Assembly: GCA_945902075.1 (NCBI GenBank)
Contig: CAMDMA010000023.1
Span: 1-52,449, forward strand
Source of the DNA: Candidatus Kuenenia stuttgartensis
GTDB taxonomy: Bacteria > Planctomycetota > Phycisphaerae > Phycisphaerales > SM1A02
Reading direction: 5' to 3'
Length of the DNA: 52,449 nucleotides
Each line of letters opens with the position of its first letter. The first letter of the stretch is position 1. The translations under genes and the position numbers were made by a program. This document shows, piece after piece, positions 46,624 to 52,449 of this stretch. The notes under the pieces are model-generated. The model saw only the letters and a program-made list of their open reading frames with translations. It had not been told where the DNA came from and did not search any database.

Positions 46624-48363
46624 TCACCGCGTGGAGTTCATCGACTCCAGCGCGCGATCCATCGCCCGACGGTAAGACCAGGCCCGTTTGGATGCGTCGT
46701 CGTTTGCGGATCCTTGTTCGAGGGCCGCCGCGAGATCCGCCTTGGTAACCGGACTCATGGCATCCTCCCCGAGGAGTACCACCGCCGCGATGGCAAGTTC
46801 GTAGAGCGCGGCGCATGACGCGACATCTCCCGCGTTGAAGCGGGGGACCCCGCGTTCGATGGCGAGATCGAAGATCGCAGCAGCCTGACGCGCACGTTGT
46901 GGCGAAGCGGTGGCCGGTGTCGCTGGCGCGGCACTCTGAGCTGGGAGCACCCGGTCGATCACATGGAGAATGCCGTTCGCTGCTTCGATGTCCGCGACCT
47001 CGATGCGCGCGCCGGCAGCCGTGATTGCGCCCGACTCGAGGGCGAAGGCGACGACGCCGTCACCAAGAAGCGTGCGAGCCGAGCTTTGCGAGAGCATCTC
47101 TTCTCGTCGGATCGCCGTGGGCAAAACATGCGCGGCGAGTACGGCGGTGAGCGCACGCTTGTCTTCAAGGAGTGCCTTGAGCTTCTCGGCGGGCACTGCT
47201 GCGAAGGCCTTGTTCGACGGCGCGAGCAATGTCCAGGGGCCGGGGTTGGCTTTACCAAGCTGCGGTCCAAGCCCGGCTGCATCGATGGCCGCGCGCAGCG
47301 TGGCAAACCGTTCGTCCGCGAACACGATCTCTTCGATGCTCCGAAGTTCAGGCAGCATCACGGCATCGATCACATGGACCAGACCACCGTCGAAGGCGAC
47401 ATCGGTCGCCACGATTTGCGCGCCGTCGACGGTGAGCGCGGCGGGATCGATGTCGAGCGACTGGCCGGACAGTGCCTTGAGTCGCCGGCGGTCAAGAACC
47501 GCCGAACTCTCGAGCGACTGCGCGACCACATGGTGCTTCAGGATCGCCTGCAGCGTTGGCTTGCCTTCGGCACTCGTCAAAAATTCCACTTGTGCGCTTG
47601 GGAGCTTGGCGAAGGCCTCGTTGGTCGGCGCGAAGATTGTGACTTTCCCGCCCTTGGGGAGTTCGAGGCCCGCGGCCTTCACCAGCGCAAGCAGGGTGGT
47701 CAGGTTTGCCTTCCCCGCAACCGATGCCAGGGATCCCGCAGACGGCTGCTCGGCTGCTACCGCGTCGCCGATCGAGCGGATCCAGTCCATCTCGAGCGCG
47801 AAAGGTCCCTCCTTCTTATCCGAGAGGGTGATTCCCACCGACTCGATCGATGCGGGGTCGAGCGTCGGCGCGTTCCGCACGCGTTGGCCGAAGCTATTCG
47901 CATCACACTGGTCGAAGGGAATTGCCACCTCGATCCACTCGCCGGCCTTGGTCTCGAAGACACGCTGGTAGCCACCCGCCATGAGGCGCAGGCGCGAGGA
48001 CCGGATATCACACTGATAGGTGCGGCCGTCGCCCTTCACGCGGATGAGGAGACCCTTCTTCCCAGCGAAGGCTCCTTCGGAGACTGCGGTGCGGATTTGG
48101 GAGAAGCCGCCGTTGTTCTCGAGCGAAAGCTCGCCCTCGAAGCGCAGCGTTCCACCATCGCCAGCGGAGATGCGTCCGGTCGAGAGTCCACCCATGACGC
48201 CGTCGAGGACGGTTTGCCATCCCTTGGTTCCGCTGTCGAACTCCAGATTCGACTCGGGCGCGCGCGGGGGACGGGCGGCTGGTGCGGCGGCGCAGGGCGC
48301 GCACACTGCGCAGGCGAAAAGGACGGCGAGATTGCGTGAGATTAAAGTGAGAAGTTGCGGCAT
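46624..48363 (-). CDS. Secreted protein with CIA30-like and two fasciclin domains
   Basis: 579 residues from ATG 48363 (MPQLLTLISRNLAVLFACAV, signal peptide with likely cleavage after CAAAPA); an ATG 7 codons upstream is also open. Residues about 45-190 match the CIA30-type galactose-binding fold (NLEFDSGTKGWQTVLDGVMG, FEGELSLENNGGFSQIRTAV, VAIPFDQCDANSFGQRVRNA). Two fasciclin domains follow: ANLTTLLALVKAAGLELPKG with VTIFAPTNEAFAKLP and VHVIDAVMLP, then RFATLRAAIDAAGLGPQLGK with WTLLAPSNKAFAAVP and LHVIDRVLP. A C-terminal helical part follows (about 100 residues). Fasciclin domains mediate adhesion. CIA30-fasciclin fusions are not something I know as a standard arrangement. Confidence 0.9.
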   Translation of the reverse strand: MPQLLTLISRNLAVLFACAVCAPCAAAPAARPPRAPESNLEFDSGTKGWQTVLDGVMGGLSTGRISAGDGGTLRFEGELSLENNGGFSQIRTAVSEGAFAGKKGLLIRVKGDGRTYQCDIRSSRLRLMAGGYQRVFETKAGEWIEVAIPFDQCDANSFGQRVRNAPTLDPASIESVGITLSDKKEGPFALEMDWIRSIGDAVAAEQPSAGSLASVAGKANLTTLLALVKAAGLELPKGGKVTIFAPTNEAFAKLPSAQVEFLTSAEGKPTLQAILKHHVVAQSLESSAVLDRRRLKALSGQSLDIDPAALTVDGAQIVATDVAFDGGLVHVIDAVMLPELRSIEEIVFADERFATLRAAIDAAGLGPQLGKANPGPWTLLAPSNKAFAAVPAEKLKALLEDKRALTAVLAAHVLPTAIRREEMLSQSSARTLLGDGVVAFALESGAITAAGARIEVADIEAANGILHVIDRVLPAQSAAPATPATASPQRARQAAAIFDLAIERGVPRFNAGDVASCAALYELAIAAVVLLGEDAMSPVTKADLAAALEQGSANDDASKRAWSYRRAMDRALESMNSTR

Positions 48364-48795
48364 GGTCGCCCGCGGCTTCGCCACTTTTCATCCCGTAGAT
48401 GCCGAATTCGCGGCGGCCGCTCAACACCTTGGTGCGGCGTCGGTTGGTTGCCAGCGACGTGCAGACTTTCGATTGCCCTTTCCACGACTCAGATTCATCG
48501 TTCTTGGATCAGTCTTCGGCACGATCGATGGGACTCGACACATCGCCCACCGCGTTGGTCGGGCAGGCCGACTTTTTGTCGTCTTGGGGCATGCTCAAGG
48601 GCGGTGCGGCTTGCGCGGTGTGCTTCAGACCTCTGTGATCGTGCCCCGCGACACGAAAGCGCAGCCCCCACCTCGAGGCGCGCTTGAAGCCGGTGGCTGA
48701 ATGTTCGCGCTTCGCGTCGGGTTCGCCGGCTGAGTGTGTTCCGATGCCCTGGTCGAGCGCTTCGTGGCGGCTGAAAGTTGGAAACCCAAGTCGGT

Positions 48796-48860
48796 CCATG
48801 ACCATCTCATGATCATGTCATGACCATCTCATGATCATGTCATGACCATGTCATGACCAT
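48796..48860. repeat. Tandem repeat rich in CATGACCATCTCATGATCATGT
   Basis: Two 22-bp units (catgaccatctcatgatcat plus gt) followed by shortened units (catgaccatgt, catgaccat). The units themselves contain TCATGA palindromes, so the array is both directly repeated and self-complementary. Confidence 0.85.
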
Positions 48861-48922
48861 TCACCAGCGCCACCCCTTCATCCGAGTTTCTCGGACTTTC
48901 AGAAGGTTCATCAAACAAAGGA

Positions 48923-48959
48923 ACTCAGCGTGCGCAGCATAACTGTGCGCACGCTGAGT
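48923..48959 (-). terminator. Strong hairpin after the EF-hand protein gene
   Basis: ACTCAGCGTGCGCA (48923-48936) pairs with TGCGCACGCTGAGT (48946-48959), a 14-bp perfect stem. On the minus strand it is followed by TCCTTTGTTT. It sits 25 bases past the stop of the minus-strand EF-hand gene. Confidence 0.88.
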
Positions 48960-48983
48960 CCGGATTGATGCCCGTGGTTGAAC

Positions 48984-50198
48984 CTAGAGTCGCCAACGAC
49001 TGCGCCGGCCGACATTTCGAACAAACGCATCCAGAATCTGCGAACTCTCATCGCCGCTCAGTTGGCCATCCCCGTCGAGATCAAAGCGGGCGACTGTGGC
49101 CTGTTGGTTATCCCAGTCGTGATTCGCCGACATTTCTGCGACCTTCGCCCGCTCAAGCAGGGCGCGACCCGCAGCGATTTTTCCTAGTTGCTCAGGGGAC
49201 TCCGCGGCGGTGATCGCCTCAAGCAGCCAACTTTCAAAGTCAGCGTATTCGAGCTCGCACTTTGTGATGAGCTTGTCCGCCTCGACCTGCGCTCCGCCTC
49301 CAGAGAGCGGGGCGGCGTCGCGCTTTCGAATCGCGTCGACGGCCTTTCGGCGAAGGACATCAAGACGCTGGACTGCTTCATCGCGCAGCGCGAGAAAGGC
49401 AGGAGAGGGGTGCTCAGACGCGATCGCTCTGAGATGTTCGAGGGTCCCCGAGGGAACGTACGCATTTGGATAGGCCTCCGCGAGTGCGTTCAACTCGAAC
49501 TCCCCAGCAAGGGCCTCGGGCATGCTGGCCGACAGTTCGGTGATCGTGAGGTCGTTCAACTCTCGGATCAATATTCGAGCTTGCAGCAATTCTCGCGCTT
49601 CAACCGCTCCAATCACAGTGCGATTTGCCCGCGCGGTCGCGGCCCGTCTTGCTGAGTCTCGATCCGCGTTCGTCCTCATCTGGGGTTCGGCTGCTTCACG
49701 AGCTGCGAGTAAAAGGTCGAGTTCGCGCCAGTAGCGTTCAATGCATTGGGTCGCGCTCTCGGAGGAGATACCTCTCAGGTGGCGCTTGGCCACCATGCCA
49801 ACATCGATGCGCTCTCCAGCAATGCCTGCAGACGTGTGCATTCGGTCGCGGCGGATCTCGCGAATCGCATCGGGGATCAGCGCCAACTGCTCATCAGTCA
49901 GGATTGCGCGGAGTGAATCAAGAAATGCGAGCGAGGTCTCCCGCCCCGGAGTGTCGGTCGCCAAATCTGCGGAGAGTGCGAGGAGAATCTCACGCTGGCC
50001 TTCGTCGAGCCGGAGAGCCCGCTCCAGAAGCGGGAGATCGCGAACAAGGACGACAGGTGTGTAGTCACCATCAACTGCTTTGGTCGCCAAAACTGCCATT
50101 GAAGACAGAGGCACCGCGCTTGCCGGAGAAGCGGCCAACGCATGGAGCAACAACGCAACGGATAGCCCGCAGGCCCGAGGGCCGATTCGCATCTTCAT
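48984..50198 (-). CDS. Secreted helical protein with a C-terminal EF-hand-type calcium site
   Basis: 404 residues from ATG 50198, with a purine-rich Shine-Dalgarno (GGAGGGGAG). Signal peptide MKMRIGPRACGLSVALLLHA then LAASPASA. The middle is mostly helical and polar, with no fold I recognise; only two Cys. The last 35 residues carry RFDLDGDGQLSGDESSQILD, a canonical EF-hand loop (Asp-x-Asp-x-Asp-Gly-x-x-x-x-x-Glu), of the single-EF-hand type common at the ends of planctomycete exported proteins. Likely periplasmic or surface. A leader inverted repeat lies just upstream. Confidence 0.82.
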   Translation of the reverse strand: MKMRIGPRACGLSVALLLHALAASPASAVPLSSMAVLATKAVDGDYTPVVLVRDLPLLERALRLDEGQREILLALSADLATDTPGRETSLAFLDSLRAILTDEQLALIPDAIREIRRDRMHTSAGIAGERIDVGMVAKRHLRGISSESATQCIERYWRELDLLLAAREAAEPQMRTNADRDSARRAATARANRTVIGAVEARELLQARILIRELNDLTITELSASMPEALAGEFELNALAEAYPNAYVPSGTLEHLRAIASEHPSPAFLALRDEAVQRLDVLRRKAVDAIRKRDAAPLSGGGAQVEADKLITKCELEYADFESWLLEAITAAESPEQLGKIAAGRALLERAKVAEMSANHDWDNQQATVARFDLDGDGQLSGDESSQILDAFVRNVGRRSRWRL

Positions 50199-50802
50199 CC
50201 TGAACTCCCCTCCACGCTGCGCGACACACAGGTGACGTCCTGTGTTTCACGACCGCGTGGTCTTTCAATTGCGCTGGAGAGGTTCGCGAAACGACCCGCG
50301 AGCAACCCGGCGTTGGCCAACTATGCCGCGATACTCACGGGTTGCAAGCACGCGGTACTTGAGATCTCCCTGAATCACGACAATGTTCACCGTCACAAAC
50401 GGAAAAAAATCGGCTCGAGAGAGCCAGCGAAATGGTTATCAGTCGCTCAAAATGCGCATGGATTCTCGTTTGTCGTGTTACGAGACTCTCAAAGAGAGAG
50501 GCACTCAAAGGCGTCGCGCGCCGCGAAAGCGTGTGTTTGCGGGACGGCGGTTGCAGACAAGACGCAAGTCGAACAAATCAATTTCGTTATCAACCCTTTC
50601 GAACCGTCTAATAATGCGAATATCTAGCAGTATTCAGAAACCAATTTGCGAAACCCGCAATTCGGCCGATGTTCTCCCGTCCACTGAATCGTCTCCAGTG
50701 GTTGCGACTCATCCCGTTTCACTGGGCGATTTTTGAGTCTCTCTGCCTCCCGTCACAGGCAGTTCGTCGAGTGAACGACTGAGTCAAGTTTCCGAGGTTT
50801 CT
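50199..50802. other. 604-bp divergent intergenic region
   Basis: Lies between two divergently transcribed secreted-protein genes and is visibly more AT-rich than its surroundings, especially 50380-50650. Plus-strand ORFs here have no family features. A possible AT-rich -10-like taataat sits at 50609-50615, 190 bases before the right-hand gene; no good -35 was found. The inverted repeat at 50226-50245 is listed separately. Confidence 0.45.
50226..50245. promoter_or_regulatory. Perfect 7+7 inverted repeat upstream of the EF-hand gene
   Basis: ACACAGG (50226-50232), TGACGT, CCTGTGT (50239-50245). The central TGACGT is nearly self-complementary. It lies 28-47 bases before the ATG of the EF-hand gene, so it may be an operator or a leader hairpin. 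Confidence 0.4.
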
Positions 50803-52449
50803 ATGTTCAACGCTCTCTCCCACACGTTCCGCACGATTGTTCGAATGGTTCTGCCCTCACTCGCAGCAACTGCTGCGGTGTCGTCACAGGCCGGCGCGCA
50901 GCAGTGCGTTACCACGTCCAACCACGTCTCGATCGCGGGCTTGAATGTCTCCGGAATGACGTTCTCCAACTACGTGAACGCCGCAGTGGGCGTTGCCGTC
51001 GACGGTGGGGCGTTAGTGTCGGTCGACGCGACAGGTATGAGCGGCGTGCAACTGAACTACATCAGTTCGAAGGCGGAATACGTCGTAGATGACGGCATCT
51101 CGGGCGCGGTGGCGCTCACATCGTCGCAACTCGAGCTCAACCTCTCTGCGCTTTTCTCCCGAATCTGCTCTGGGGCCACCGTGACGGTGAACGCCTCAGG
51201 CATGTCCAACGCCCAGATTCTCGTCACCGACGAGTTTTTCGCGCTTGTTGACTCGCTGAGCAACCTCGCGTCCGACAAGACGATTTTGGTCAACGCGTTC
51301 GAAGTCTCGGGGCAGACGGTCACCGGGACGGGCGCTCTCACCATCAACTCCGCGACGCTGACGGGCGTCTCGGACCTCCGCAACATCGCGTCGACGATCA
51401 ACCTCACCGTTCCCTCGCCCTTCTCGGTTTCAGGCGCCTTGAGCAGCCTCGCCGTGCGTGGCAACCAGCTCGGTAGCCTCAGCTTCAACGGCGGCGGCAC
51501 GCTGACCGTTGATGGCGAGATGGGTTCGCACGACCTCGAAACTCGCGCGGCTGGCGTCACGCTCGCCTTCGCGAACTCTTCGGTCACGTCGGGCTCGACG
51601 GTGACCCTCTCCGTCGTCCAGGCCGCGAATAAGACGATCGCTGGTCCTGGCTCGGTGGACATCAACGGCACCGCGGTCGCCGCGAACACCAGCTTCGCTG
51701 GCATCGCGAACGCGCTGATCCCGACCGGCCTCTCGGTCGCTTCGGGTATCGACTTCACCCTCACCGCGGCTCAGGCCAATGGCCTTGAGGTCGTTGGTTC
51801 GGGTCGCGTCCTCCTCTCGGGTGGCGCGGTCGGTGCGAACGCGTCGCTCACGAACCTCGCCTCGACGCTCGACGTCGGTTCGACGACGGGTTCGTTCTCG
51901 GTAGCTTCCGGTGCAACGTTCACCCTCACCGCTGCGCAGGCTGATGGCCTGACGATCGCGGGTGCAGGCACGACGAACATCGACGGAAACGTCGCTGCAA
52001 ACGCGAACTTCACGCTCATTTCGACGTTGCTCAACATTCCGGGCGAGGTCGGCGCAGGCAAAACGCTCACCCTGACGACGGCCCAGGGCAACGGCCGCAC
52101 GCTCAGCGGCGCGGGCTCAGTCGCCCTCGTCACCAACGAACTAACCGACTCCGTCAACTTCCGCGGCCTTACGACCGCGGGTTTCTCGTTTACTGGATCG
52201 GTCACGTCGGGCAACACGATCTCGATCAATGCGGTGCAAGCCACCGGCTGCGCCATCTCTGGTGCGGGTACGGTCGACATCCTCTGCACGAGCGGCAACG
52301 ACACCGTGACAGCTGGAAACATTTCGGCTCGCCTCGCGGTCAGCGCGCTTGCCGGAATCGATAACGTCACCGTCGGAGCCGGTAACGACTCCATCGACGG
52401 TGGCACAGGCTCCGATACGGCCAACTTCTCGTCGAGCTTCGCAAGTGCA
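50803..52449 (+). CDS. Large secreted repetitive beta-rich protein, RTX-like end (3' end outside window)
   Basis: 549 codons seen, open to the window edge. GAGG Shine-Dalgarno before ATG 50803. Signal peptide: MFNALSHTFRTIVRMVLPSL, AATAAVSSQAGAQQ. After it come degenerate repeats of about 50-60 residues with a recurring LTAAQANGLEVVGSGRVLLS / LTAAQADGLTIAGAGTTNID / LTTAQGNGRTLSGAGSV pattern, Thr/Ser/Gly/Ala-rich and with few Cys, as in beta-solenoid surface proteins. At the right end GIDNVTVGAGNDSIDGGTGS is an RTX-type calcium-binding nonapeptide stretch, so the protein is probably exported and calcium-stabilised. I do not know the family. Function may be adhesion. Confidence 0.85.
   Translation, partial: MFNALSHTFRTIVRMVLPSLAATAAVSSQAGAQQCVTTSNHVSIAGLNVSGMTFSNYVNAAVGVAVDGGALVSVDATGMSGVQLNYISSKAEYVVDDGISGAVALTSSQLELNLSALFSRICSGATVTVNASGMSNAQILVTDEFFALVDSLSNLASDKTILVNAFEVSGQTVTGTGALTINSATLTGVSDLRNIASTINLTVPSPFSVSGALSSLAVRGNQLGSLSFNGGGTLTVDGEMGSHDLETRAAGVTLAFANSSVTSGSTVTLSVVQAANKTIAGPGSVDINGTAVAANTSFAGIANALIPTGLSVASGIDFTLTAAQANGLEVVGSGRVLLSGGAVGANASLTNLASTLDVGSTTGSFSVASGATFTLTAAQADGLTIAGAGTTNIDGNVAANANFTLISTLLNIPGEVGAGKTLTLTTAQGNGRTLSGAGSVALVTNELTDSVNFRGLTTAGFSFTGSVTSGNTISINAVQATGCAISGAGTVDILCTSGNDTVTAGNISARLAVSALAGIDNVTVGAGNDSIDGGTGSDTANFSSSFASA

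Larger units (their letters stand above)
48364..48983. other. 620-bp gap with repeats and a hairpin; no convincing gene
   Basis: ORFs here are short and lack family features. Two structures are clear: a 22-bp-type tandem array at 48796-48860 and a strong hairpin at 48923-48959, both listed separately. The stretch between the fasciclin start and about 48790 shows nothing I can name. Confidence 0.6.

Noticed and set aside
48509-48805. 98-codon minus-strand ORF in the 48.4-49.0 kb gap
   Set aside because: It has no recognisable motif, crosses into the tandem repeat and does not resemble its neighbours in composition. Chance is the better explanation.
50383-50736. 117-codon plus-strand ORF in the 50.2-50.8 kb gap
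   Set aside because: No family features and biased toward Arg/Ser in an AT-rich stretch. No good ribosome-binding site.

Overview
The window is GC-rich bacterial chromosome, about 60% GC by eye, with ordinary bacterial genes on both strands. Several features point to a planctomycete, most likely a Phycisphaerae/Phycisphaerales-type organism. These are a type II pseudopilin-like protein with the GFTIFELL start, a degraded PEP-CTERM sorting tail of the VPAPGALALLGLAGLAGRRRR type, secreted proteins with fasciclin, EF-hand and repeat modules, and an RNase E with an extra IF-2 N-terminal-like domain. The assignment is inferred from gene content; no rRNA or tRNA gene is visible to confirm it.

Layout. 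1-7831 (minus strand): the long RNase E/G gene (its 3' end lies beyond the left edge), a small unrecognised ORF, PTS enzyme I, and dnaK with its terminator. 8040-13050: a bisphosphate nucleotidase/IMPase-type phosphatase coupled to a membrane-anchored EEP phosphatase, a pseudopilin on the other strand, then an ECF sigma factor and its membrane anti-sigma factor. 13096-18534: an ABC-F ATPase, two coupled zinc-ribbon membrane proteins, and a diverging coupled operon with a class IV aminotransferase. 18612-27045: dnaE, prfA, rpmE, thioredoxin and a CopA-type copper ATPase.

26993-32593 (minus strand) is the most interesting block. A tight three-gene unit encodes a class I methyltransferase, a SET-domain protein and a 1390-residue Pls/PosA-type synthetase (adenylation, carrier, membrane and hexapeptide-repeat C-terminal part). 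Pls enzymes make cationic amino-acid homopolymers such as epsilon-poly-lysine. A SET lysine methyltransferase six bases upstream suggests a methyl-modified polymer. This is an inference, not shown.

32722-33926 holds two gene remnants joined at a deletion-like junction. 33990-39244 is a polysaccharide cluster whose three core enzymes resemble the WbpM, WbpL and WbpV set (UDP-sugar 4,6-dehydratase, lipid-linked sugar-phosphate transferase, 4-reductase/epimerase), plus a glycosyltransferase. Then come a DEAD-box helicase with a Gly-rich linker, a DinB-like protein, a small membrane protein and monomeric isocitrate dehydrogenase. 44855-48983 is a disturbed area with tandem repeats, an N-terminally truncated choloylglycine hydrolase, an orphan PEP-CTERM tail and a CIA30-fasciclin secreted protein. 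The right end has an EF-hand secreted protein and the start of a large repetitive secreted protein that runs out of the window.

A recurring theme is short direct tandem arrays. Inside genes the unit is a multiple of 3 (12, 15, 18, 21 bp); outside genes it is 12, 16 or 22 bp. Several arrays sit at expression-control positions: just before the anti-sigma start codon, running into the icd terminator, and in the 3' gap between two convergent genes.
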